Made by a program: the position numbers and the translations under genes. This document shows, one piece after another, positions 10,315 to 18,442 of a stretch of 64,000 nt of DNA. The stretch's first letter is position 1; each line of letters starts with the position of its first letter. Location of the stretch: NCBI RefSeq assembly GCF_009690905.1, contig NZ_VOSW01000027.1:32769-96768 (forward strand), written 5' to 3'. The stretch is from Paraburkholderia madseniana (lineage in GTDB: Bacteria; Pseudomonadota; Gammaproteobacteria; Burkholderiales; Burkholderiaceae). Under the pieces are notes generated by a model. That model was not told the origin of the DNA, searched no databases, and saw only the letters and a list, made by a program, of their open reading frames with translations.

Positions 10315-10627
10315 GGCGTTTGCGCCTTGAAGCAAAGGGTTCGCATGATAAGCCAGAAGCTTGCCCTGAATGAATAGTCCCCCGTGCTCCCGGACCGGAT
10401 TCGGGCGATTGCAAGCAGATGTTATGTAGTTGTCAGAAAATGAAACGTTCCGTAACACGGGTCGCATATCACGAACTTCACTCGTAAAGTGCGGGTCTGT
10501 AGGAAAGCTTGCTGGATTTTTCCAGCGACGAATAGACCGGGCGAGGTGCGCATTGGATGAAGCGCACGTCAATGTGCCGCGCCGGATACGGCGCCCGCGT
10601 CACAACAACCTTAGAGAGGATTTAGCC
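10315..10627. other. 313-bp divergent intergenic region
   Basis: This lies between the S4-protein start and the start of the 151-residue exported protein. The plus side has TTGTCA, a 17-base spacer and TAACAC (10432-10460), a weak sigma-70-like pair that could drive the exported protein. A good Shine-Dalgarno (AGAGAGGA, 10613-10620) precedes its ATG. I see no RNA gene or other open frame worth calling. Confidence 0.4.
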
Positions 10628-11083
10628 ATGACTCAGATTCGTACGCTCCTGATTGGTACCGCCCTGACTGCTTTTGCCGCTACCGCGGCGTTCGCGCAGA
10701 CCGCGCAACCGGCCGCCGGTGTGAACGGCCAGGCACAGGTCCAGGCCCAAGGCGCCGATGTCGCACCCGCAGCACCGGCCGCGCAAGGTGTGCAGCCGGT
10801 GACGCCGGCGCCGACGCGTCTGACGGCATCGGGTTCGACCGATCCGCTGGTCCAGAAGCGCGACGCCAACGCACAGGCTAACGCCGAGTACAAGGCGTCG
10901 AAGAAGGCGTCCAAGGCGGAATTGGCGCAGCAGCAAAAGGCTGCCAAGTCGCAGTACAAGGAGCAGGTGCGCGACGCCAAGGTCAACCAGAAGGCTGACA
11001 AGCAGGCAGCCAACAACGAAATGAAGATAAATATGCAGGGTCAGGCTTCCGATCAGGACAACGGCGCCGACGTGAAGCACTAA
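10628..11083 (+). CDS. Exported Ala/Gln/Lys-rich protein, function unknown
   Basis: 151 residues. Residues 1-23 are a clear signal peptide ending AAFAQ. The mature protein has an Ala/Gln/Pro-rich low-complexity part (about 25-65) and then a highly charged Lys/Ala/Gln helix (about 75-130, e.g. KASKAELAQQQKAAKSQYKEQ) that probably forms a coiled coil. The C-terminus (MKINMQGQASDQDNGADVKH) is polar. No catalytic motif is present. It is preceded by AGAGAGGA and followed by a strong terminator, so it is monocistronic. It may be a periplasmic structural or stress protein; that is a guess. Confidence 0.75.
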   Translation: MTQIRTLLIGTALTAFAATAAFAQTAQPAAGVNGQAQVQAQGADVAPAAPAAQGVQPVTPAPTRLTASGSTDPLVQKRDANAQANAEYKASKKASKAELAQQQKAAKSQYKEQVRDAKVNQKADKQAANNEMKINMQGQASDQDNGADVKH

Positions 11084-11186
11084 GCCAGAGTTCTTCTGAA
11101 ACACAAGGCGCTTCGACAACAAGCTTAGCCGTTGCCTCAGCCAACCTTGCTGCGGGGCTTCGTCAAAGTCTCGCAGTGCCCTCGCG

Positions 11187-11231
11187 AAGAAATGGCCCGG
11201 AGCGCGTAAGCGCCCGGGTCATTTCTTTTGG
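11187..11231 (+). terminator. Strong intrinsic terminator after the 151-residue exported protein
   Basis: A 14-bp stem (11187-11200 with 11214-11227, one G-U pair) continues past a single bulged A into GCGC/GCGC closed by a GTAA tetraloop. It is followed by TTTTG. The next gene starts about 40 bases later. Confidence 0.8.
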
Positions 11232-11272
11232 GGGCGGCAGGGAAAAAAGGGCCGCTTGTCTCTGATACTTGT

Positions 11273-13489
11273 ATGGATATACAGTATGCGTCGCCGCGTC
11301 AATTCCACCTCAGGCCCGAATCCACTGTGCTCTCCGTCGCTGAATCTTCGCCACCGTCTGCTTCCGGTACCGATAACGATACCGATACCGCCTCCTGGCT
11401 CGCAAAGCTCAACGACGCGCAACGCGAAGCCGTCGAATACGGCGCCGACAGCCCCAACGCGCCGCCGGGCGCGCTGCTGGTGATCGCGGGGGCCGGCTCC
11501 GGCAAGACCAACACGCTGGCGCACCGGGTCGCCAATCTGGTGGTGAAGGGCGCCGATCCGCGCCGTATTCTGCTGCTCACTTTCTCACGCCGCGCCGCGC
11601 TCGAAATGACCCGCCGCGTCACGCGCATCGCTGGTGCGGCGCTCGGTACGCGGGCTGCGCTGGCGCAAGGGCTGACCTGGTCAGGGACCTTCCATAGCGT
11701 CGGCGCGCGGCTTTTGCGCGAATACGCCGACCTGATCGGCCTCGCGCCCGCCTTCACGATCAACGACCGCGAGGATTCCGCCGACCTGATGAATCTCGTG
11801 CGCCACGAGCTCGGTTTGTCGGCGAAAGAGCGGCGCTTCCCAGCCAAGGGGACCTGCTTTGCGATCTATTCGCGCGTGGTGAACACCGGCGCGTCGCTTG
11901 CCGACGTGCTCAACAGCGCGTTTCCGTGGTGCCGCGAGTGGGAAGCCGATCTGCGCATGCTGTTCGCCGCGTACGTCGAAGCCAAGCAGAAGCAGAGCGT
12001 GCTCGACTACGACGACCTGCTGCTCTACTGGTCGCATATGGCCGCGGAGCCGGCGATCGCGGCTGATCTGTCGGCGCGCTTCGATCACGTTCTGGTCGAC
12101 GAGTATCAGGACACCAACCGCCTGCAGGCGTCGATCCTGCTCGCGCTGAAACCCGACGGCCGCGGCTTGACCGTGGTCGGCGACGACGCCCAGTCGATCT
12201 ATTCGTTTCGCGGCGCGACCGTGCGCAACATCCTCGACTTCCCGGCGCACTTCAATCCGCTCGCGCGGCAGATCACGCTCGAGCGCAACTACCGCTCGAC
12301 CGGGCCGATTCTGGCGGCGTCGAATGCGGTGATCGAGCTCGCCAGCGAGCGGTATACGAAGCATCTGTGGACTGACAAAGCATCGGCGCAGCGCCCGCGT
12401 CTGGTGACGGTCGCCGACGAAGCGGATCAGGCGCGCTATATCGTCGAACAGGTGCTCGAAGCGCGCGAGCAGGGCATGAAGCTCAAGTCACAGGCGGTGC
12501 TGTTCCGCGCCGCGCATCACAGCGCCGCGCTCGAGATCGAACTGACCCGGCGCAACATTCCGTTCGTGAAGTTCGGCGGCCTGAAGTTTCTCGATTCGGT
12601 GCACGTCAAGGATGTGCTCGCCGTGCTGCGCTGGGCGGAGAATCCGCGCGACCGTGTCGCGGGTTTTCGCGTCGTGCAATTGCTCCCGGGCGTCGGCCCC
12701 GCCACCGCTGCTAAGGTGCTGGACGAGGTCGTGGCCCGGGTGGGCGCCGGCAATCCGGCCGATTTCACCCATAGCGCCGGTGGCGCGCTGGCCGCCTTTG
12801 CGCCGCCCGCTCGCGCGCAGGAGGACTGGCATCCGTTCGTCAAGCTGATGTCGAGCGTGTACGGCCGGCAGACGCCGTGGCCGGCGGAGTTCGAAATGGT
12901 GCGGCGCTGGTACGAGCCTCATCTCGAGCGCAACCATGAGGACGCGGCGATCCGTCATGCGGACGTGCTGCAGATGGAAAGCATCGCGGGCACCTATGCG
13001 TCGCGCGAACGCTTCCTGACTGAGCTGACACTCGATCCACCCGACGCGACCAGCGACGAATCCGGCGTGCCGCTGATCGACGAGGACTACCTGATCCTGT
13101 CCACGATTCATTCGGCGAAAGGGCAGGAGTGGCGCAACGTGTTCGTGCTGAATGGCGTCGACGGTTGCATTCCATCCGATCTCGGCACCGGCAGCGAAGA
13201 GGAAATCGACGAAGAACGCCGCCTGTTATACGTGGCGATGACGCGCGCGAAGGAAGACCTGCATATCGTCGTGCCGCAGCGCTTTTACGTGCACAACCAG
13301 ACCCATATGGGCGACCGTCACGTGTGGGCGTCGCGCACGCGGTTCATTCCGGCGCATCTGATGCCCTTGTTCGACGCTTATGCCTGGCCGCGCGTGCCGG
13401 TGCCGAGCGCGCCGACAGCGGCGGGACTGGCCGCGGCGGCGCAAGCGAAGATCGAAATTGGGGCGAAGCTCAGAAAAATGTGGGATTGA
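11273..13489 (+). CDS. UvrD/Rep-family ATP-dependent DNA helicase
   Basis: About 738 residues, an SF1A 3'-5' helicase. Visible motifs are Walker A AGAGSGKTNTLAHR (residues 72-85), motif II LVDEYQDTN, motif III VVGDDAQSIYSFRGA, motif IV LERNYRST, motif V STIHSAKGQEW and motif VI LLYVAMTRAKEDL. The C-terminus lacks the long UvrD tail, so it is a Rep/UvrD paralogue of unassigned role rather than UvrD itself. The start is uncertain: ATG 11273 has no close Shine-Dalgarno and the first 40 residues are low-complexity, so translation could begin later. Its stop lies 8 bases from the convergent gene's stop. Confidence 0.9.
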   Translation: MDIQYASPRQFHLRPESTVLSVAESSPPSASGTDNDTDTASWLAKLNDAQREAVEYGADSPNAPPGALLVIAGAGSGKTNTLAHRVANLVVKGADPRRILLLTFSRRAALEMTRRVTRIAGAALGTRAALAQGLTWSGTFHSVGARLLREYADLIGLAPAFTINDREDSADLMNLVRHELGLSAKERRFPAKGTCFAIYSRVVNTGASLADVLNSAFPWCREWEADLRMLFAAYVEAKQKQSVLDYDDLLLYWSHMAAEPAIAADLSARFDHVLVDEYQDTNRLQASILLALKPDGRGLTVVGDDAQSIYSFRGATVRNILDFPAHFNPLARQITLERNYRSTGPILAASNAVIELASERYTKHLWTDKASAQRPRLVTVADEADQARYIVEQVLEAREQGMKLKSQAVLFRAAHHSAALEIELTRRNIPFVKFGGLKFLDSVHVKDVLAVLRWAENPRDRVAGFRVVQLLPGVGPATAAKVLDEVVARVGAGNPADFTHSAGGALAAFAPPARAQEDWHPFVKLMSSVYGRQTPWPAEFEMVRRWYEPHLERNHEDAAIRHADVLQMESIAGTYASRERFLTELTLDPPDATSDESGVPLIDEDYLILSTIHSAKGQEWRNVFVLNGVDGCIPSDLGTGSEEEIDEERRLLYVAMTRAKEDLHIVVPQRFYVHNQTHMGDRHVWASRTRFIPAHLMPLFDAYAWPRVPVPSAPTAAGLAAAAQAKIEIGAKLRKMWD

Positions 13490-13497
13490 ACCTGCTT

Positions 13498-14268
13498 TTA
13501 CCGTGACTGCCGTTGTTGTTGCTGTTGCGGCACCGGCCGTGGCGGCACAAAGAAATTGCGCAGCCAGGCGGCGAGGCGTGAGAACACGTCATACGGTTCT
13601 TCGACGAAAATTTCCGGCTTCAGCAAGCGCAGGTACTCCATGATCTGCTGCGCTTCCTGCTTCTGGAACGAGCCGTGCGAAATGCCCAGGCGCAACAGGC
13701 CACGCAGTTCGCCGAGCTTTTCGCGCGCAGTGCTGCCCACGCTCGTTTCGCACGCTACTTTGGCTTCGTAGACGCGCTGACGCAGCGATTCCACCAGACG
13801 CCAGGCCGGCGTCTGCATGACTTCCTCGAGCGCCTGGATGTCCTGCGCGGCGCTCTTGATCTGCGCCGCGAGCGGATCGATCAGCGCCGCGTCGCCTTCC
13901 GCTTCCTTGACGATGGCCGCCGCCCAGTCGCGGCACTGCTTGGCGAGCTCTTCCGGCGTCCATTCCGAACGGGCTGCAAAGCCGAAACCGAATTCCCCCG
14001 CCTGCCTCATCAGGATCGCGACGACGTCCGGGAATTCCTTGTCCAGCGTGCGTTTCGCCCATGCGTACTGGCCGCCCTGCAACATCCGCTGAACCGCGTG
14101 TTCGGTTAGCGGCACCATGTTGTCGAGCAGCTTGGCGCGCAAAAAGTCCTCAAACGACGGCGTCGCGAACTGCGGATCGAGCTTCAGCGAAACCCGCAGA
14201 AATGCGTCGAAGTCCTTGCGTAGCGTCGCAATGGTCTCGTCTTTGAGTGTGAGGGTGATCTGACCCAT
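13498..14268 (-). CDS. Conserved-looking protein of unknown function, 256 residues
   Basis: I do not recognise the family. The N-terminus (MGQITLTLKDETIATLRKDF) reads like a two-strand/helix start. The middle is alpha-helical and charged (EELAKQCRDWAAAIVKEAEG), with a possible coiled coil near 105-135. The end is rich in Gln/Arg/Pro (VPQQQQQRQSR). There is no signal peptide or membrane segment; LRNFFVPP near 235 is only mildly hydrophobic. Codon use matches its neighbours, so it is a real gene. It is convergent with the helicase and stands alone. Confidence 0.65.
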   Translation of the reverse strand: MGQITLTLKDETIATLRKDFDAFLRVSLKLDPQFATPSFEDFLRAKLLDNMVPLTEHAVQRMLQGGQYAWAKRTLDKEFPDVVAILMRQAGEFGFGFAARSEWTPEELAKQCRDWAAAIVKEAEGDAALIDPLAAQIKSAAQDIQALEEVMQTPAWRLVESLRQRVYEAKVACETSVGSTAREKLGELRGLLRLGISHGSFQKQEAQQIMEYLRLLKPEIFVEEPYDVFSRLAAWLRNFFVPPRPVPQQQQQRQSR

Positions 14269-14597
14269 GTGTTATCCCGTTTGGTCCTGCCGCGCTGCTT
14301 CGTCATGTCGGCGTTCGCGCACGGACCCCGTGAGACGCGACGCCTATGCCGGCGCGGTTGATTGCTGCCTGTTGCCGCGTAACCAGCGGGACGTATCCCG
14401 ACGAGCGGACCTCGACATCTTATCGGCGGATTCAGGGAAAACTTAAGGGTGCGCGCGGCGCCGGCGGCGGCTTTAGAGGAATGCGTCGCCTGCGAGGGCA
14501 GCGCATGGCGGGCGCCACCCCAATCCCGAGCCCGCCGCGCCTGGCGCCTATGGCAATCTGGGCGCCGTTTGCACGCGATGTAGGCGTCGAACAGCGC
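14269..14597. other. 329-bp intergenic region, nothing recognised
   Basis: This lies between the start of the 256-residue protein and the end of azlD, both on the minus strand. It should hold the promoter of the former, but no hexamer pair close to consensus is visible. No terminator with a T-run follows azlD. No RNA gene or credible small ORF was seen. Confidence 0.4.
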
Positions 14598-14921
14598 CTA
14601 TTTAAGCACAACGCCTTGCCAGACAAAAAAGACTGTCAGGCCGACCGCGATGGTCAGGAGCGGTCGTCGCGTCAGCGCGCTGACTACGATGGCGGCCAGC
14701 GCCCCGACCAGTTGCGGATTGCGCCAGGTCAGTTCGGCGCCGGCGCCGTGCGGCGAGACCGCCATCGGGACGATGATCGCCGTCAGCACGGTAACGGGCA
14801 CGAAGCCGAGCGCGGTGCGCACGAGCGGCGGAAACACCAGCCGGTCGCCGAGCACGAAGACGGCGGCGCGGATCACCCACGTAATGGCGGCCATGCCGAG
14901 GATCAGAACGACGTAGTTCAT
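14598..14921 (-). CDS. azlD: Branched-chain amino-acid exporter small subunit (AzlD)
   Basis: A 107-residue hydrophobic protein with about four membrane segments, matching AzlD. Characteristic segments are MAAITWVIRAAVFVLGDR and LGFVPVTVLTAIIVPMAV. With AzlC it forms a two-component inner-membrane exporter for branched-chain amino acids (LIV-E-type). Its ATG overlaps the azlC stop in an ATGA (14918-14921), so the two are translationally coupled. Confidence 0.9.
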   Translation of the reverse strand: MNYVVLILGMAAITWVIRAAVFVLGDRLVFPPLVRTALGFVPVTVLTAIIVPMAVSPHGAGAELTWRNPQLVGALAAIVVSALTRRPLLTIAVGLTVFFVWQGVVLK

Positions 14922-15757
14922 CGCGACGCCTCCATGGTTTCCTTTGAGGTTTTCCGCGGGGCTTCCCGGTGGGGGCCCTGTGAGGTTTCGCGCGAAGTTG
15001 CTCGCGAGGATTCGCGATTTCCCCGCGCGCCTCGCCCAAATCGCGGCGCCGACAGCAAGACACCGATTGCCACACCCGCGAACACGGCGCCGAGCAGGCC
15101 GAGCTTGTACGGCCACGCCTGCCAGAAGAAAGCCAGCGTGCCCGCGGTCGCGGCCGCAGCGATATAGCGCAGCGCGACGAGCTGCGGCACGACGATCGCG
15201 ATGAAAGTGGCGACCATCGCGAAATCGAGCCCGAGCGACTGCAGGCCCGGAAAGGCCGCGCCGAACAGCAGGCCGGCGACGGTCCAGATCTGCCAGTTCT
15301 GGTACATGGCCAGACCCGCGCCAAAGAAGTAGTGCGGGCCGACCGTGCCGGGCTCCCGATGCCGGTAATGTTCCCACGCGACCGCGAAGACTTCGTCGGT
15401 GAGCAGCGCGCCGAGCGCCCAGCGCCAGCGCGAGGGCAGGTGCGCGACGTGCGGCGCGAGCGTCGCGCTATACAGCACGTGACGCAGGTTGACGACGAGC
15501 GTGGTCGCCCAGATCACCGCAAAACTCGCGTGGCCGGCGATCAGGCCCAATGCGATGAATTGCGCGGAACCGGCGAACACGACGAGCGACATCAGTTGTC
15601 CATGCCACAGATGCAGCGGGCCGGACGCGACCAGGGTGCCGAAGATCACGCCGAAGGGCGCCGCGCCGACCATCATCGGGATGATGTCGCGCGCGCCGGC
15701 GGTGAATTCTTTTAAGTGGCCTGTGCTTGAGGGCTGGCCTGGGTTGGAATGGGTCAA
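14918..15757 (-). CDS. azlC: Branched-chain amino-acid exporter large subunit (AzlC)
   Basis: 279 residues from a TTG start at 15757, chosen because a perfect AAGGAGG lies 5 bases before it and the family N-terminus (FTAGARDIIPMMVGAAPFGVIFG) begins soon after. There are five to eight membrane segments, including NLRHVLYSATLAPHV and LLTDEVFAVAWEHYR, which are typical of AzlC. The last 35 residues form a hydrophilic Arg/Ser/Glu tail (ESSRATSRETSQGPHREAPR), longer than the family norm. It overlaps azlD and lies 86 bases downstream of an AraC-type regulator on the same strand, its likely regulator. Confidence 0.88.
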   Translation of the reverse strand: MTHSNPGQPSSTGHLKEFTAGARDIIPMMVGAAPFGVIFGTLVASGPLHLWHGQLMSLVVFAGSAQFIALGLIAGHASFAVIWATTLVVNLRHVLYSATLAPHVAHLPSRWRWALGALLTDEVFAVAWEHYRHREPGTVGPHYFFGAGLAMYQNWQIWTVAGLLFGAAFPGLQSLGLDFAMVATFIAIVVPQLVALRYIAAAATAGTLAFFWQAWPYKLGLLGAVFAGVAIGVLLSAPRFGRGARGNRESSRATSRETSQGPHREAPRKTSKETMEASR

Positions 15758-15843
15758 TCTTGCCTCCTTGATGCGCAAAGGATAGCGGGCAAGGCTGGGC
15801 GGGGGCTTGTACGTTCTTGCGGTGGATGGGGGCGAAGCGTGCG

Positions 15844-16671
15844 TCAACTGCCTTGCCAGCGCCCCGGCGGCACGCCGAACATGCGCCTGAAATGGCGCGT
15901 GAAATGGCTTTGATCCGTGAAACCGCTTGCCGCGGCGACATCGGTCACCGAAACGCCCGCTCGCAATGGCGCGAGCGCGCGCTGCAAGCGCACCTGATTG
16001 CGCCACGCGTGCGGCGGCAATCCGGTGGTCTGCGTGAAAAGGCGCGCGGCGTGGAAGGGCGAGAGTCCCGCTGCCTGCGCGACCTCGGCCAGCGTGACAG
16101 CTTCGGCGAGGTCGCCGGTCAGGCGCTCCTGCATCGTCGCGACGCGGGCGTCGTCGGCGGCGAGGCGCCACGCTTCCGGCTGCGTTTGCGAGTAGCGGAC
16201 CAGCAAGGTGGACAGCGCGTCAAGCATCGCGGCCTCGGCGGCGAGCGGATCGTCGCCGGCCTCCAGCAGACAGTGCGCGCGCGCCAGCCGCTGCGCCAGA
16301 TCGGGATCGCGGATGACGCCCGGCGCGAACCACGGCAATGCTTGCGGCTTGCCGGCAACGTCGTTGGCAAGCTCGTGAATGAAATCCACCGGCGCATACA
16401 TCACGCGATAGCGCCAGCCTGCCTCGACAGCCTTGGAGCCCGTGTGCAGTTCTCCCGGATTGATGATCGGCACGCTGCCCGCTTCGGCGACATAGTCCGA
16501 GCCGAGATACCGATAGCCCTCGGCGCCGGCGACGATCACCGGAATCGTGTACGCATCGTGCCAATGCGGCGAGAACTCGTGATCGTGATATTCCGCTGTG
16601 AGCAGATCCGCGCCGGGCAAAAGCGGCGTACGCCAGTAGCGGGCGGAATCCTGGAAACGATGGGCGGTCAT
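15844..16671 (-). CDS. AraC-family transcriptional regulator
   Basis: 275 residues. The N-terminal half is a cupin-like sensing domain (EYHDHEFSPHWHDAYTIPVI, containing the His-rich strand). Residues about 175-270 are the AraC double HTH (VTLAEVAQAAGLSPFHAARLF and VTDVAAASGFTDQSHFTRHFRRMFG). This domain order is typical of AraC regulators that respond to small amines or amino acids. It precedes azlC-azlD on the same strand with an 86-base gap, so it probably controls amino-acid export. Confidence 0.9.
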   Translation of the reverse strand: MTAHRFQDSARYWRTPLLPGADLLTAEYHDHEFSPHWHDAYTIPVIVAGAEGYRYLGSDYVAEAGSVPIINPGELHTGSKAVEAGWRYRVMYAPVDFIHELANDVAGKPQALPWFAPGVIRDPDLAQRLARAHCLLEAGDDPLAAEAAMLDALSTLLVRYSQTQPEAWRLAADDARVATMQERLTGDLAEAVTLAEVAQAAGLSPFHAARLFTQTTGLPPHAWRNQVRLQRALAPLRAGVSVTDVAAASGFTDQSHFTRHFRRMFGVPPGRWQGS

Positions 16672-16805
16672 GGTGAAAGTCTGGCGATCCTGCGGTCCGG
16701 TAGTACCGGCGATCCGGCATGACCAGTCAGTGTAGCGCGCCGTGGCCTTTGCGGTGACTCACGCGTGTATGTCTTTGCGCTGTGAGCTTTGCCGCGGGGC
16801 GGCGG

Positions 16806-17282
16806 TTACTTGACCGGAATTGTCGTGCCGGCCGGCATCGGCACGGCGCTCACGCTGTTCTTCGCACTGCCGCTGACGATGCGGTCGCTGTAAGTCATGT
16901 ACACCAGCGTGTTGCGCTTCGCGTCGACCACCCGCACCACATGCAGCGATTTGAAGATCAGCGACATGCTGACCGAGAACACATCGGATTGCTGCTTCAC
17001 GGGGCCGGTGAAATGAATCGCGCCCACTTGCCGACAAGCGATCGACGCCTCGGTCGGATCTTCGGCGATGCCCAGTGTCCCCTTGACGCCACCCGTGCGC
17101 GCCCGCGACACGTAGCAGGTCACGCCCTGGACGAGCGGATCGTCATAGGCCTCGACGACCACGCGATCGGAACCGGTAATGCGGAAGTTGGTATTGACGC
17201 TGCCGACTTCTTCGCTGTGGACCGAGGACAGGAGCAGGGCGGTAGTGACTGCAAGTGCGATGCGCAACACGGTGGGATTCAT
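16806..17282 (-). CDS. creA: CreA-family periplasmic protein
   Basis: 158 residues with a signal peptide (TVLRIALAVTTALLLSSVHS). The mature part has the CreA signatures EVGSVNTNFRITGSDRVVVEAYDDP, VTCYVSRARTGGVKG and CRQVG, with conserved cysteines that could form a disulfide. CreA is a conserved exported protein of undefined function, named from the E. coli creABCD region. No creBCD genes are nearby. Confidence 0.9.
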   Translation of the reverse strand: MNPTVLRIALAVTTALLLSSVHSEEVGSVNTNFRITGSDRVVVEAYDDPLVQGVTCYVSRARTGGVKGTLGIAEDPTEASIACRQVGAIHFTGPVKQQSDVFSVSMSLIFKSLHVVRVVDAKRNTLVYMTYSDRIVSGSAKNSVSAVPMPAGTTIPVK

Positions 17283-17475
17283 GGGAGGGCCGGGAATGAG
17301 TGCTTGGGTTGGGCGCGAGAGATCGGCGTCGATAAAGCGCCATCGTATAACGGCGTGTCCGCCAGAGGGTCAGTGCAAATGCTCTGGGGCATGCGCAATC
17401 TTCCGGCCGGAACGGACCGTCGCCCCCCGATTCAAGCCACCGGATCCGGCATTCAAATAGGCCAGACCAAAACAA

Positions 17476-17501
17476 AAAGGCCCGCACGAATGCGGGCCTT
17501 T
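17476..17501 (-). terminator. Intrinsic terminator after the tRNA-Asn pair
   Basis: An 11-bp perfect stem (17476-17486 with 17491-17501) closed by a four-base loop. On the minus strand it is followed by TTTTTGTTTT, a standard rho-independent terminator for the downstream tRNA-Asn gene. Confidence 0.85.
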
Positions 17502-17509
17502 CAAAATTT

Positions 17510-17585
17510 TGGCTCCTCGACCTGGGCTCGAACCAGGGACCTACGGATTAACAGTCCGGCGCTCTACCGACTGAGCTATCGAGGA
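17510..17585 (-). tRNA. tRNA-Asn (GTT), copy 2
   Basis: A 76-base tRNA with encoded CCA. On the minus strand the acceptor TCCTCGA pairs with TCGAGGA, the D-loop is AGCTCAGTCGGTAGAGC, the anticodon loop is CTGTTAAT (anticodon GTT, Asn), and the T-arm reads GGTTCGAGCCC. It is identical in sequence to the upstream copy at 17648-17723 and likely co-transcribed with it. Confidence 0.97.
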
Positions 17586-17611
17586 ACAGCAGTACAACTT
17601 GATCTACATAA

Positions 17612-17639
17612 AAAAGCCCGTATTGGTTAACGGGCTTTT
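17612..17639 (-). terminator. Hairpin between the two tRNA-Asn genes
   Basis: AAAAGCCCGT (17612-17621) pairs with ACGGGCTTTT (17630-17639). On the minus strand the stem is followed by a T-run, so it can partly terminate transcription after the first tRNA or mark a processing site. Confidence 0.65.
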
Positions 17640-17647
17640 GCAATTCT

Positions 17648-17723
17648 TGGCTCCTCGACCTGGGCTCGAACCAGGGACCTACGGATTAACAGTCCGGCGC
17701 TCTACCGACTGAGCTATCGAGGA
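17648..17723 (-). tRNA. tRNA-Asn (GTT), copy 1
   Basis: A 76-base tRNA with encoded CCA and anticodon GTT, identical to the copy at 17510-17585. It is the promoter-proximal gene, starting about 28 bases downstream of a consensus -10 box. Confidence 0.97.
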
Positions 17724-17751
17724 ACAGAACAACAAACAGCAGAGAAGCGAA

Positions 17752-17780
17752 ATTGTAGGAGGTGACTAGGCGCCTGTCAA
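17752..17780 (-). promoter_or_regulatory. Consensus sigma-70 promoter of the tRNA-Asn pair
   Basis: On the minus strand it reads TTGACA, a 17-base spacer, then TACAAT. This is a near-perfect vegetative promoter, as expected for stable RNA genes. It lies between fdxA and the tRNAs. Confidence 0.85.
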
Positions 17781-17838
17781 TACCCTGCATTCATCTCGAT
17801 TTGGTCCGAATGCAACAGCGGGGTGCAGGCCGCGCCGC

Positions 17839-18162
17839 TCAGCGTACGAGCAGGGCCAGCTTTTCCTTCACGTCCTTGAATTCGTCGGCTTCCGGCAGCG
17901 GCGCTTTGGTCTTGGTGATGCTCGGCCAGTTCTTCGCGAGATCGGCATTCAGCTCGGTGAAGTGCTGCTGGTCGCCCGGCACGTCTTCTTCGGCATAAAT
18001 GGCGTTCACCGGGCATTCGGCCACGCACACGGCGCAGTCGATGCATTCGTCGGGGTCGATCGCGAGGAAGTTGGGACCTTCGCGAAAGCAGTCCACCGGG
18101 CACACATCGACGCAGTCGGTATAGCGGCACTTGATGCAGCTTTCGGTCACAACGTGAGTCAT
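17839..18162 (-). CDS. fdxA: Seven-iron ferredoxin FdxA
   Basis: A 107-residue ferredoxin with one [3Fe-4S] and one [4Fe-4S] cluster. The first ligand group is Cys9/Cys17/Cys21 in CIKCRYTDCVDVCPVDC; the second is C40-x2-C43-x2-C46-x3-C50-P. The C-terminal extension (about 55 residues, FTELNADLAKNWPSITKTK) is typical of the Azotobacter FdI-like FdxA family. It is a cytoplasmic low-potential electron carrier. It is transcribed divergently from pncB. Confidence 0.95.
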   Translation of the reverse strand: MTHVVTESCIKCRYTDCVDVCPVDCFREGPNFLAIDPDECIDCAVCVAECPVNAIYAEEDVPGDQQHFTELNADLAKNWPSITKTKAPLPEADEFKDVKEKLALLVR

Positions 18163-18442
18163 TCAGGCAGCTCCTGCATGCGGAATCAGGGGAGGCGAAA
18201 CGCCAAAAGCGCTATTGTAACGTAACGTCAAGAGCCGCATGCAGCATCGGGCAACGGCTTTTATACGTTTTTGTGATTAGTTTATGGCGTCCGGCGAGCG
18301 CCGCCCGCCGGCGTGCTGAATCCGGATGCATTCGGGTAACATGCGTCAGGTTGGCGCGCACGGGGCGCGCCGCACGCGCATGGGTTGACGCGGTTGGTCG
18401 AGCCAAGCCTTCCGTTTTTCCTGCAGTCCAGTTCGCACCATC

